Both the position numbers and the translations under genes were made by a program. Below the pieces are notes generated by a model. The model worked only from the letters and a program-made list of their open reading frames with translations. It did no database searches and was not told the origin of the DNA. From assembly GCA_035279405.1 (NCBI GenBank), contig DATEHU010000040.1, positions 86,597-150,596 of the forward strand: a stretch of DNA of 64,000 nt, in the 5' to 3' direction. Of the stretch, positions 42,201 to 50,030 are shown in pieces. Position 1 is the first letter of the stretch, and every line of letters begins with the position of its first letter. The stretch comes from Gammaproteobacteria bacterium (lineage in GTDB: Bacteria; Pseudomonadota; Gammaproteobacteria; Natronospirales; REEB76).

Positions 42201-42491
42201 GAAGGCTACGAGGAGATGCACCTCGGCAAGGTGGTGGGCGAACCCACGGCCGGCTGGATTATCTACACCAGCGCCGGGCGCATGCTGGACGGCTCCATCG
42301 TGCGCCTGCCGTTCATCACCATTACCACGGAGAACGGCCAGCCGATGGAGCGGCACCCGCGGCCGGTGAACGTGCCGGTGGCGCGTCCGCTCGGCGAGAG
42401 CTACCGCGGCGTGGATTCACAGCTCGCAGCGGCCGTCAAAACGTTGCTGGCACAGATCGCAGAATCAAAACCCACTGCAGCAAAGGACTGA
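39240..42491 (+). CDS. Exported tricorn-like S41 protease
   Basis: A 1083-residue protein of tricorn-protease architecture. After a signal peptide (LVFVCSLFAASAAAAAPA) come two beta-propellers built of PD40/WD40-type repeats (FFQPAVSPDGSRIAFVSGGNIW and similar, about 30-600). A C1 helical domain, a PDZ domain (about 790-880) and a C-terminal S41 catalytic core (about 880-1070) follow. The likely nucleophile is the Ser in TNRITLSDGEDF; VGEPTAGW follows, and RNNYGGFVNA forms the oxyanion region. Tricorn cuts peptides into di- and tripeptides; here the enzyme is exported. GGAGAG lies just upstream of ATG 39240. Its length matches Thermoplasma tricorn closely. Confidence 0.9.
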   Translation: MNRYIKRLVFVCSLFAASAAAAAPASKPFFFQPAVSPDGSRIAFVSGGNIWAGLAGGGAAHILVAGMGDATRPLYSPDGTRLAFQSDKHGGNDIFVLQLDSGAITRITYSDGNDQLDAWSRDGQWLYFDSARDNAGRMNGVYRVRAAGGTPMAVSLEEYRDETMAAPSPDGRDVALVGGGWGPTQWWRHGRAHIDEGAVWLLKDDGSHSYTRVTPDDARAEWPMWAPDGRSLYYISDRNGAENLWRVNIGATESPLTRFTSGRVLWPAISADGRVIAFMRDFGIWTLSTANGNAQPVHFDLQGTVAGPGVTHKVFDKDFTDLALSPDGKKVAFIAHGEVFAASSADGGEAERITHTAAEEYDLAWAPDSRELVYGSMRTGAGQLFLYDFVNHRETRLTDSRGEDTHPEFSPDGKQLAFVRDGKSLYLMTLADKQLRKLADANIELHRPLERDRPFAWSPDSRWLAYLAWGPRMFRNAWAVALAGGEPHAVSFLANVFADDIAWTPDGKALLFATGQRTEPGQVARVDLVPRTPEFREQQFHNLFQEPTPPGLPPSPKPLSSPAAEHSSAAAALGPNAKSRVEPVQIDFNGIRARLALIPIGLDTNAVSVSPDGKQLLLTATVAGRANLYVYSIDPLAKEPPVARQLTSTPGDKADAQYTGDGKQAFYLDDGRIAAVSVADAKSKPLIVSAAMDVDFATVKAVDFSQAWGWLKANYHNADMNGVDWNAVRAEYAPYIAGAGTPAELRRLLILMVGELDSSHSGVYSGARPQFTTGRLGLGFDRNEYERSGRLRIAGIVPLSPAAVSGKIHAGDYLLAVDGVRLNAHSNLDALLDHRIGRETALIVAATADGKNSRSVDVQPVAAPAMAELVYNAWVQRNREYVSHLSGGRLGYVDMPDMSLASLQRLYVDLDAENSTRAGVVVDVRNNYGGFVNAYALDVLSRQAYLNMTFRGMSTAAARSVLGQRVLERPTVLLTNRITLSDGEDFTEGYEEMHLGKVVGEPTAGWIIYTSAGRMLDGSIVRLPFITITTENGQPMERHPRPVNVPVARPLGESYRGVDSQLAAAVKTLLAQIAESKPTAAKD

Positions 42492-42512
42492 AACGTCCAT
42501 GTTGGTGTCCGG

Positions 42513-44162
42513 TCAGTGCAACAAGCCGAACACCGCCACGCCATTGGTGGTGCCGACGTACACCTTGCCGTTTGCAATCGTCGGAGTGATGAACTTGTTG
42601 CCAGCGCCGAACTGGTCGCGCGTGCCCGCCTGGTTGCTGTCGTAAAGCTCACGCGCGAGATTCGCGGCGTCGTAGGCGTAGAGCACCGCGGGATTGCTGT
42701 TCTCCACCGCCCAGACGATGCCGTTGGTCGTGCCGTTCGCGGAAATGCCCGGTGTCGTGCCCGGATACACGAAACTGTTGGCGCTCTGTGAAACCGGCGT
42801 CGTGGAGAGTTTTGCCTGGCTGAAGCTGAAGGCGCGCAGCACGTCGTCCACCGCGCCGTAATAGAGCGTGCCGTTGAAATACGCCGGCATGCCGAATTCC
42901 GATCCGCCCAGACCGCCGGGCAATTCCTGCCAGATGGCGTCATTGTTGTTGGGATTGAATTTCCCCATGTTGCTGGTGTCCACCACGTAGATGTTCTGGT
43001 CCTTGCCTGCGCCTACCGCGAGGTGGCGCAGCGTACCGTTGGCGTCGGTCTCGGCCGGCAGCAGCAGTGCACCGCCCGAACCCAGGTCCTGGTCTATGTT
43101 GGACTCCGCCACGGTGTTGTCCATGTTGAAGTAATCCGCTACGGCCAGCGCGCCACCCGCGGTGGAGAGTTTCAGGAAGGCGTTGCCATAGTCCTGACTC
43201 ACGGGGAAGCCGTTGGCGTCCAGCGTGGTCTCGAAGCTGCCGTTGGCGGCCAGGAAATAGATGTTGCCGTTCGCGTCTGCGGCCGGTCCCGCGCCCGAGG
43301 CCCAGATGGAAGCCTCATTGCCGTTGGGCGTGATGTCGAGCACCGCGGTCTGGGCAAGCGTGGTTTGGTTGTAGGCGATGATCCAGCCGGTGTAGGGCCG
43401 ATTATCGCAATGCGACGACCAGAAGGTGTACACGACGCCGTTCAGCAGCAACAGCCCGGGGCGCTCCTTGTATTGCGCCGGGTCGAAGACCACGTAGCCG
43501 TTCGAGCTGTTGTCGCCGCTGCCGGGATACTTTGCCTGCACCGTGACCGGACTGCCGGCGAGTTCCGTGCCGGTGGTGAGATCCAGCGCGTGCAGGCGCT
43601 GGAAGTAATTGCCGTTGGCATCCTTCGACATGGCCACCAGGTAAATGGTCCCGTGCGCGCCGGCACTGAGATCAATCACCGGTGTGGCGGTCACGCCGAT
43701 CTCCGGCGACACCTGATTGCAGCCGCGGTCGTCGCTCGGGGTTTCACCGGCGCCGAGCAGAGACACCTGCCACAGAACCTGGCCGCTGTCCGCATCGAAG
43801 GCATACACGGAATCATGTTCGCTGGCGGCGAACACCACGTTATGCGTGGCGCCGCCGACATTCAGCGCCGACACGTACAGGGGCTGAGCATCCACCCTGC
43901 CGTCCATTGAAAAGAACCCGATTTTGCCGAAATCCGCGGAATTCACATTCGCGCCCGTGAGTACCGTTTCCTGATCGTTCAAGCCGTCGCGCGCGTTGTC
44001 GTTGTGGTAGGTGAGTACGTTGACGCTGCCGCTGCCCGTCGGCGGGTTGCCGCCGCCCCCGGGCATGCCGGGCGTGCTGCTGCTTCCGCCGCCGCAGGCT
44101 GCCAGCAGCACCGGCAGGATGACCAGCCAGCCGCGTATCAGGCCGCGGTACTTTCCGCACAT
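42513..44162 (-). CDS. PQQ-like beta-propeller lipoprotein
   Basis: A 549-residue lipoprotein with lipobox LLAAC ending at C23, then a Gly/Ser/Pro-rich linker (GGGSSSTPGMPGGGGNPPTG). The body is a quinoprotein-type propeller: SVYAFDADSGQVLWQVSLLG, HALDLTTGTELAGSPV, GWIIAYNQTTLAQTAVLD, NIYVVDTSNMGKF and VLYAYDAANLARELYDS. No quinone-binding or heme motif is evident, so it may be a binding scaffold rather than a dehydrogenase. ATG 44162 has GGAGG 6 bases upstream; the frame extends to TTG 44186. It follows the LytS-type kinase by 86 bp on the same strand and converges with the tricorn-like gene. Confidence 0.85.
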   Translation of the reverse strand: MCGKYRGLIRGWLVILPVLLAACGGGSSSTPGMPGGGGNPPTGSGSVNVLTYHNDNARDGLNDQETVLTGANVNSADFGKIGFFSMDGRVDAQPLYVSALNVGGATHNVVFAASEHDSVYAFDADSGQVLWQVSLLGAGETPSDDRGCNQVSPEIGVTATPVIDLSAGAHGTIYLVAMSKDANGNYFQRLHALDLTTGTELAGSPVTVQAKYPGSGDNSSNGYVVFDPAQYKERPGLLLLNGVVYTFWSSHCDNRPYTGWIIAYNQTTLAQTAVLDITPNGNEASIWASGAGPAADANGNIYFLAANGSFETTLDANGFPVSQDYGNAFLKLSTAGGALAVADYFNMDNTVAESNIDQDLGSGGALLLPAETDANGTLRHLAVGAGKDQNIYVVDTSNMGKFNPNNNDAIWQELPGGLGGSEFGMPAYFNGTLYYGAVDDVLRAFSFSQAKLSTTPVSQSANSFVYPGTTPGISANGTTNGIVWAVENSNPAVLYAYDAANLARELYDSNQAGTRDQFGAGNKFITPTIANGKVYVGTTNGVAVFGLLH

Positions 44163-44248
44163 GGCGTACCTCCACGTTCCGGGCAAGTATAGGCGTCATG
44201 CATGCAGAAGCGTGCGCACAGATGCGCAAGCTCGACGGGCGGCTGGAT

Positions 44249-45511
44249 TTATCCGGCGGACGCGGTCAGATAGGCGAGGTCGGGGGCATTGCGCAGCGGG
44301 ATGGAGACCGACGAGCACCAGCGGCCCTGGTTGTCGGTACCGTATTCCAGCCGGTAGTTGTTGCCATAAATCGCCGACAGGCGCAGGCGCGTGTTCTTCA
44401 GGCCCACGCCGCTTGCCGGTTCGCGCTCATCTGAGTTGGCCGCCGTCACCGGAGTGCGATTGGTGACCATGAAAGTCAGGTGGTCGTCACTGAAGCGACC
44501 GGAGATTTCCACGGTGTCCTTGACCGGAGCCTTGGCGACGCCGTGCTTGATGGCGTTTTCCACCAGCGGCACCAGTAGAAAAGTGGGGATGACGTGGTCG
44601 CCCACCTGCCGGTCGAGCGTGAGCGCGATCTCCAGCCGATCTTCGTAACGCGCTTTCATCACCGCGAGGTAGCGTTCGACGAAATACAGCTCGTCCTTCA
44701 CGGTGGTGAACTCGTGATAGCTTTCCGCCAGGCTGCAGCGCAGCAGGACGCTCAATTCGGTGAGCAGATTCTCGGCGCGGTCCGCGTCAATGTGAATCAG
44801 CGCCACGATGGCGTTCAGCGCATTGAACAGGAAGTGCGGGTTCAATTGTCCGCGCAGCGTACCGAGCCTGGCCTCCAGCCATTTGGATTCGAGCTGTGCG
44901 GCTTTAACCTGCTCGGACCGGTAGCGCAGGAAGGTGTTGAGGCCAAACAGCAGTACCAGTCCCAGCAGATACACCACGGAGTACTGGATCATGCTGCCCA
45001 TCCAGTACTGCCAGTGCATGTAATCGTGCATCACCGTTGCGAGTGCCACCCGGGCGTCGAAGGCGTGATGCACCACAAAATAAGACCCCACCAGCACCGG
45101 GTACATCACCAGCAGGAATACGACCGCCACGCTTACCTGCCAAAAAAGGAAGCGCCCGGCACGGTGGTGCCGCAGACTGAAACCGGTGGCGGCGAAGTAC
45201 GCGCCCACCAGCAGCGGAAACAGCGGCAGGCGCACCAGCACCTGCTGGATCACGTCGCGCATTACCACACCGCCCTTGGCGTCTACGGCCATGTCGAACA
45301 ACATGGTGGTGATGTCCCAGGTGGCGGCATAAGCCCACAGCGGCACGCTTACCAGCAGCACGATCAGCAGGCGGCGGCGGAACGGCGAATCCGGCCGCAG
45401 CAGGAACTGCATGAGGCGCGAGCCGTGCGCTGCGGGCGCTGGTTGGGAAACCGGCTGGCGTTCAAGCTCCGGAATGGGAACACCAGTCGTGGAGGGTTCT
45501 GTGTGGATCAT
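44249..45511 (-). CDS. LytS/YehU-type membrane sensor histidine kinase
   Basis: A 420-residue sensor kinase. An N-terminal membrane region with four to five helices (about 46-66, 92-110, 122-146, 176-194) is followed by a His_kinase domain. The phosphorylated residue is H226 in QLNPHFLFNALNAI, typical of the LytS family. The HATPase domain has the N-box LLVPLVENAIKHG (about 310-322) and GVGLKNTRLRLSAIYG. The partner should be the LytTR regulator gene at 47603-48394 on the same strand, separated from it by two exported-protein genes. No extracellular ligand-binding domain is present, so it probably senses the membrane itself. Confidence 0.93.
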   Translation of the reverse strand: MIHTEPSTTGVPIPELERQPVSQPAPAAHGSRLMQFLLRPDSPFRRRLLIVLLVSVPLWAYAATWDITTMLFDMAVDAKGGVVMRDVIQQVLVRLPLFPLLVGAYFAATGFSLRHHRAGRFLFWQVSVAVVFLLVMYPVLVGSYFVVHHAFDARVALATVMHDYMHWQYWMGSMIQYSVVYLLGLVLLFGLNTFLRYRSEQVKAAQLESKWLEARLGTLRGQLNPHFLFNALNAIVALIHIDADRAENLLTELSVLLRCSLAESYHEFTTVKDELYFVERYLAVMKARYEDRLEIALTLDRQVGDHVIPTFLLVPLVENAIKHGVAKAPVKDTVEISGRFSDDHLTFMVTNRTPVTAANSDEREPASGVGLKNTRLRLSAIYGNNYRLEYGTDNQGRWCSSVSIPLRNAPDLAYLTASAG

Positions 45512-45574
45512 GCAGTGCGCGCCCCGGACACCTACAGCCCTTCCGCGTCGGCCCTATAGTGTCACACTCGCCGC

Positions 45575-46198
45575 TTAAATACTCATGCGGGCATTGGGAA
45601 TCGGCGCCGCCTGCTCCTCGGCCAGACGCTCGATGGCCTGCATGGATTCCAGTGCCTGGCTGCGCAACTGGTTTTCGATGGCGTGCGGTCCGATGAACGG
45701 CGGCACCCAGAAATCCGGTTCGCAGCTGGCGGTCCAGGTCAGGCGCGTGCCGCTGCCGTCCGCCTGCAGGTGCCAAGTACTGTTCCCCTGTTTCACATTG
45801 CCGTTACCCGGCACGGTCACGGCCACGATGTCCTGCGGCCCGAGTTCGGTGAAGCGCTGCACCTGCCGGATGGTACGGCAGAAGATGAACACGCAGCCTA
45901 CGGTCTCCGTGTACACCAGTTGGCTGCGGGCATTGATTACTTTCAACACCCGGCTGACACGCACGTTGGGATTGATTTCGGGCAGGCGCGCAAAGTCAAT
46001 CAGTTGTGCATAGACTTCCTGCGGTGCCGCGTCCAGATACACCTCGCCGCGGATCTGGTAGCTGTCGCCCTGTAGTGTGACTTGCAGCGTATCGAAGTGT
46101 GCCGCAACCGCGGCGGGCATCGCGAGCATCACACTCAGCGCAAAAACCACCGGCGGCAGAAGCCGCCGGTGGCATCGCGTGTTATCACGTCTCAACAC
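45575..46198 (-). CDS. Exported SRPBCC/START-fold (polyketide cyclase-like) protein
   Basis: A roughly 207-residue protein with a hydrophobic signal segment (LLPPVVFALSVMLAMPAAVAA). A START/SRPBCC-like domain follows: GEVYLDAAPQEVYAQLIDFARLPEINPNVRVSRVL, then LVYTETVGCVFIFCRTIRQVQRFTEL and WVPPFIGPHAIENQLRSQALES. These proteins hold hydrophobic ligands in a deep pocket. The start is uncertain: GTG 46198 and TTG 46195 place the signal peptide at the N-terminus, while the longer frame to 46300 runs through the hairpin repeat and is not protein-like. It lies between the Big2 lipoprotein and the LytS-like kinase genes. Confidence 0.8.
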   Translation of the reverse strand: MLRRDNTRCHRRLLPPVVFALSVMLAMPAAVAAHFDTLQVTLQGDSYQIRGEVYLDAAPQEVYAQLIDFARLPEINPNVRVSRVLKVINARSQLVYTETVGCVFIFCRTIRQVQRFTELGPQDIVAVTVPGNGNVKQGNSTWHLQADGSGTRLTWTASCEPDFWVPPFIGPHAIENQLRSQALESMQAIERLAEEQAAPIPNARMSI

Positions 46199-46216
46199 GT
46201 GGCAAGTCTGGCAGGT

Positions 46217-46370
46217 AGTTGAAAAACGCCATCCATGGCCTTTTTCAACTCGCTCCGCCGCGGTACACGCCCGCGGCTCGCTCCGAAAATCAAAAAGCAC
46301 TTATGCGAATGATTTTCGCTGCGGCACATCCCTGTGGCGCCCAGCAGGCTGTTTTTCAACAGCCTGCTGG
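46217..46370. repeat. Composite hairpin repeat between the Big2 and SRPBCC genes
   Basis: Two hairpins mark the ends. One at 46217-46250 has a 10-bp stem AGTTGAAAAA/TTTTTCAACT with an inner GCC/GGC. The other at 46341-46370 has a 13-bp perfect stem CCAGCAGGCTGTT/AACAGCCTGCTGG with a TTTC loop. Both contain a TTGAAAAA-type core. The segment has no ORF. It starts 18 bp after the Big2 lipoprotein stop and may end or stabilise that transcript; it looks like a dispersed element. Confidence 0.6.
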
Positions 46371-46388
46371 ATGAGTTGCCGGCCGCCG

Positions 46389-47423
46389 TCATGGCAGCAC
46401 GAGGCTGGAGTGCGACGCAGTCGACTGTCCGTCCATGGCCACGGTGTTGAACGCCACCGTGTGATGCACCGCATCAACCGCGATCGTCGTCGCGCGGCTG
46501 CCGAGCGAATCGCGCAGCAGGAATTGGCCGCTGCTCTGTACAACGGCAATCCTGTCGAGCACATGGTCAAATCCCGCACCGTTGGTGTTGAAAGGCGTTG
46601 CAATCAGGTTAAATTGGGCGGGATCCAGGCCCTGACTACCGAGAGCGCTGGCCATCAAACCCACGATCGCCTGATTGAGCACTGCCAACTGCGCAGCTTG
46701 CGGCACCGGATGTGCGGCCGGATTGGCAAACGCCGCTTCGGCGGTGGTGCCATGCGCCTGGAACCAGATGCGCACCATGAGGTCGGTCAGCGGCGTGATG
46801 TTGATGTTGCCGGGGTTGGCGGCAAAGCTGAACAGCACGTGACCCTGGTTGTCCTCACCCTTGAGCAGGAAACCGGCAACCAGACCGCTGGTGGCAAGCT
46901 GGAATCGGCCGTTGCCGTCGGTCATCGCGACCACCGGCTGGCCTTGGCTGTCTTTCAGGCTGACCACGGCGCCCGGCACAGCGCGACCGACCGCCATGGT
47001 GCCCACCGCCATGCCGCTGGCGGTGACCGTCAAGGTAGCGGGATTGCTGGTGTAGGTCACACCCATGCCGTAAATCCCACCGGCATAGCTGATCGAGGCC
47101 GTGATCGTTGTGGTGCCGGCGGTCACGCCGGTCGCCAGGCCGGAACTACTGATCGTGGCCACGGCGGGATTGGAAGACGACCAGGTGAAGGTCGCGCCGT
47201 TCACGGTGTTGCCACCGGAATCCTTGCCAACCGCGGTGAACTGCTGGGTGCCGTTCACCGCGATCGTCGCGGTGGCCGGCGTCAGGTTGATGGTGGTAAT
47301 CGTGCCGGCCGGCGCAGAGCCGCCACCGCCTCCGTATCCGCCGACTCCACCGCAAGCGGTGAGCGCGAGTACTGAGGCTAAAGCCAGCGCCACGCCGCTG
47401 GTACGCAATGATCGACTGTGCAT
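46389..47423 (-). CDS. Lipoprotein with bacterial Ig-like (Big2) domain
   Basis: A 344-residue lipoprotein with lipobox ALTAC ending at C24 and a Gly-rich spacer (GGVGGYGGGGGSAPAG). Residues about 42-130 are a Big2 Ig-like domain (INLTPATATIAVNGTQQFTAVGKD, TFTWSSSNPAVATISSSGLATGV). A carboxypeptidase-regulatory-like segment follows (PGAVVSLKDSQGQPVVAMTDGNGRFQLA), then a domain without a name (about 205-344). It is probably an envelope adhesion or structural protein. GGAGG lies upstream of ATG 47423. It sits between the LytTR regulator and the SRPBCC gene on the same strand. Confidence 0.85.
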   Translation of the reverse strand: MHSRSLRTSGVALALASVLALTACGGVGGYGGGGGSAPAGTITTINLTPATATIAVNGTQQFTAVGKDSGGNTVNGATFTWSSSNPAVATISSSGLATGVTAGTTTITASISYAGGIYGMGVTYTSNPATLTVTASGMAVGTMAVGRAVPGAVVSLKDSQGQPVVAMTDGNGRFQLATSGLVAGFLLKGEDNQGHVLFSFAANPGNINITPLTDLMVRIWFQAHGTTAEAAFANPAAHPVPQAAQLAVLNQAIVGLMASALGSQGLDPAQFNLIATPFNTNGAGFDHVLDRIAVVQSSGQFLLRDSLGSRATTIAVDAVHHTVAFNTVAMDGQSTASHSSLVLP

Positions 47424-47602
47424 GACAAATTCCTCCGGCTGGAGATGATTGGGTGCCGGGGATTACAGCACTGCACTTGGCGCGGCAGTACAAAATGCGA
47501 TGGATGCGTTGCGCCATGCGGCGAATGTACCGGGCGCGCAGATCAATGTACGCGGGCTCGGAAATTTTTCGTAGTGCAGGCGGACGGCGAGTCGCCGAGT
47601 CC

Positions 47603-48394
47603 TCAGTGGCCGCGGCGCAGTTTGGCGATCAGGTTGCGGACGGTTTCGCGGTAGGTGGTGCCGGAGGCGAATTGCTGGCCGCTTTTGAGCGTGAACTCGT
47701 AATCGCCGCGCTGCCGCGGCTTCATCTCCTTCACGTGATTGAGGTTGAGCATCACGGAGCGGCTGATGCGCACGAACATGCCGCCCGCCAAGCGCCGTTC
47801 GATTTCCTGCATGCGCTCGCGGATCATGGAGCGCTCGCCATTCGCGGTGTGCACGTGCAGGTAGTCGCCGTCGGCCTGCACGTGGGTGATCTCGCCAAGT
47901 TCCAGGAACTTGAAGCGCGTGCCGTCCTTGATCGCGAGCCGGTCGGCACCGCCCCCGGCCAGTCCCGCGGTGAGCGTGCTCAGCTGCCCGAGGAGCGCGT
48001 CCAGGCCGGTATCGCGTTCGATGGGCAGGGGGTTGCACAGGCGCTCGCGGACCTTTGCCAGGGCCTGGGCAAAGCGCTCGCGGTCGAAGGGCTTGAGCAG
48101 GTAATCCACCGCGTCCACCGCAAAGGCGTCCACGGCGTACTGCGTATAGGCGGTAGTAAAGATGATGTAGGGCGGCTTGTCGCGGTACAGCGCGCGGCCC
48201 AGTTCCAGCCCCGACATGCCCGGCATCTTGATGTCGAGAAACACGAGCTCCGGAGCGAGCGCCTCGATCTTGGCGCGCGCGTCCACACCATCGCCGCTTT
48301 CGCCTACCAGCGCGAGATCCGCTTCACGTGCGATCAGGCTGGTGAGCCGTTTCCTGGCGAGCGGCTCGTCATCCACAACCAGGACTTTTATCAC
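47603..48394 (-). CDS. LytTR-family response regulator
   Basis: A 263-residue regulator: receiver domain (about 1-120) with acidic pocket (VVDDE), phosphoacceptor D54 (LVFLDIKMPG), T82-type Thr in IIFTTAY and Lys in YLLKPFD. A LytTR DNA-binding domain (about 160-263) has ITHVQADGDYLHVHTANGE and FVRISRSVMLNLNHVKEM. Phosphorylation by the LytS-like kinase at 44249-45511 is expected. GTG 48394 (VIKVLVVDDEP) matches family N-termini and has GAGG upstream; ATG 48445 and the frame to 48469 are alternatives. Regulators of this class control envelope genes, so the neighbouring lipoproteins are plausible targets. Confidence 0.93.
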   Translation of the reverse strand: MIKVLVVDDEPLARKRLTSLIAREADLALVGESGDGVDARAKIEALAPELVFLDIKMPGMSGLELGRALYRDKPPYIIFTTAYTQYAVDAFAVDAVDYLLKPFDRERFAQALAKVRERLCNPLPIERDTGLDALLGQLSTLTAGLAGGGADRLAIKDGTRFKFLELGEITHVQADGDYLHVHTANGERSMIRERMQEIERRLAGGMFVRISRSVMLNLNHVKEMKPRQRGDYEFTLKSGQQFASGTTYRETVRNLIAKLRRGH

Positions 48395-48616
48395 CCGAGA
48401 GCCTCGCTCAGTACCGCGCGGCGCGGTCCCATGTACATTCAGCATGACGCTTCCCGCATGTTTGTGCAATCCGCATTTGCGGCGTAGTCCGACGCGTGCG
48501 GCGGTATTTTCACCGCGCCGTCAGTCGGATCCGCTGGCAATACATCCGCATTCGGCGCATTTTGGCCGAACGCCACGTTCGGTATCGTTAATATCCACGC
48601 ATTGCACTCCCGGTGG

Positions 48617-49351
48617 TCAGTCTTTCTGCGCCACCAGATGGAAGCGCACTTTCACGCTGTCGGCGACCTGCAGGCCGCCGCCCAGGATGCTGAACGGACG
48701 GATGCCGAAATCGCTCTGGCGGATTTCAAACGCGCCGGTGGCGATCAGAAATTCGCCGCGCTGCTCGAGGGCGATGGGTACGGTCAGCTCGCGCGCCACG
48801 CCGTGCAGTTCGATGCGCACCGTGGCGTCCGGTCCCCACTCGGGGCCCGTGAAGCCCACGGAACGGATACGGATGTCGGGATACGTGGCGGCGTCAAGTT
48901 CGCCGGCGCCGAGCATGTTTGTGTATGTGCCCTGGACGGCGGGCGCCGAGGGCTGGGTGGCGAAATCCGGGCCTTCGACTGCGCGTGCTTGCGGTGCGTC
49001 CACCTGCAAGTCCTTGACCGGCAGGTTGAGCGTGAAGCCGGAGCGCTGCAGATCGGCGCCGAGGTAGATGTCGCCCTGAATGTGCGCCGCCTGGATCACG
49101 TGGTTGTGGCCAAAGCCTGCGAGCGGGCCGGCGCGATACACCAGGAAGCGCACGTCTGAAAGTGCGGGCTGGATGGAGTAATGCGCGGTGTTCTGCGTGG
49201 TGAGCGGCGACAGCGGCGCCAGAACCGGCGGCGGCTTCATGACCGGCGCGGTCTGGCACGCGGCGAGCAGCACCGCACCCGCAAACAGCAGGCTCAAGGC
49301 CGCGACGCGACCGACTCGGACACAGGCTGCGGGCAGGAAATGTAAACCCAT
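48617..49351 (-). CDS. YceI-family lipoprotein
   Basis: A 244-residue lipoprotein with lipobox LLAAC ending at C32. A YceI-type lipocalin-like barrel follows: HYSIQPALSDVRFLVYRAGPLAGFGHNHVI, FTLNLPVKDLQVD, and the family end VRIELHGVARELTVPIAL...FEIRQSDFGIRPFSILGGGLQVADSVKVRF. The usual YceI signature is somewhat divergent (GHNHVI in place of a polar strand). YceI proteins bind polyisoprenoid-like lipids. ATG 49351 is supported by GGGAG upstream. It is divergent from cytochrome b561 and a second YceI gene. Confidence 0.9.
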   Translation of the reverse strand: MGLHFLPAACVRVGRVAALSLLFAGAVLLAACQTAPVMKPPPVLAPLSPLTTQNTAHYSIQPALSDVRFLVYRAGPLAGFGHNHVIQAAHIQGDIYLGADLQRSGFTLNLPVKDLQVDAPQARAVEGPDFATQPSAPAVQGTYTNMLGAGELDAATYPDIRIRSVGFTGPEWGPDATVRIELHGVARELTVPIALEQRGEFLIATGAFEIRQSDFGIRPFSILGGGLQVADSVKVRFHLVAQKD

Positions 49352-49424
49352 CAGATGGTCTCCCGAACAAAGTGCAAATACGAGCTTTGACTGATTGGAC
49401 GGATAACGCAAGTGCATAATTCAG

Positions 49425-50030
49425 GTGTTTATGGACCGGACGGAGAACACATTGGTTCCGCTGCGCAACACCCGCGAGCGCTACGGTCTGATCGCTCAGG
49501 CGTTTCACTGGGTGATCGTGGTGCTGGTAATCGCGCAATTCGTGCTCGGCTTCACGGCGCATGGCTTGCCGATCAGTCTCGAGCGGCTGGTGCTGCTCGC
49601 GCGCCACAAGTCGATCGGCATCACTATCTTCGTGCTCGTGGTATTACGGCTCGCGTGGCGGCTTTATTCCAGACCGCCGCCGCTGCCGCCGGCTCCGCAT
49701 CCGCTGTTCGACACCGCGGCGCGTGTGTCGCACGGCTTGCTGTACGCGCTGCTGCTCGCCATGCCGCCGGTTGGCTGGCTGTATTCATCGGCTTCGCATC
49801 TCACGGTCGCGTGGTTCCGGTTGTTTCCCCTGCCGAACCTGATCGGCCCGGACAAGCAACTGGCGCAGGCGCTGCTCCTGACGCACGAAAGCATGGCCTG
49901 GCTGCTGCTCGCGACCGTCACGCTGCACGTGCTGGCGGCGCTGTGGCACCACTTTCTCCTCAAGGATGCCGTGCTGCTGCGCATGCTGCCGTTCAGCCAG
50001 ATCCGCAACCGCAAACAGGAATCCGCGTGA
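49425..50030 (+). CDS. Cytochrome b561
   Basis: A 201-residue inner-membrane di-heme cytochrome with four transmembrane helices (about 27-44, 60-78, 100-121, 149-172). Candidate heme ligands are H28 (AQAFHW), H61 (LLARHKSIG) and His residues in the last helices (LLTHESMAW, TLHVLAALWHHF). It moves electrons from the quinol pool, possibly to quench superoxide or a periplasmic partner. GTG 49425 or ATG 49431 may start it. Its stop overlaps the following YceI gene by 4 bases (GTGA), a common and conserved cytochrome b561-YceI pairing. Confidence 0.93.
   Translation: MFMDRTENTLVPLRNTRERYGLIAQAFHWVIVVLVIAQFVLGFTAHGLPISLERLVLLARHKSIGITIFVLVVLRLAWRLYSRPPPLPPAPHPLFDTAARVSHGLLYALLLAMPPVGWLYSSASHLTVAWFRLFPLPNLIGPDKQLAQALLLTHESMAWLLLATVTLHVLAALWHHFLLKDAVLLRMLPFSQIRNRKQESA

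Noticed and set aside
46341..46370. Intrinsic terminator for the Big2 lipoprotein gene
   Set aside because: The stem is strong, but neither strand has a T-run after it, so it is reported as part of a repeat instead.
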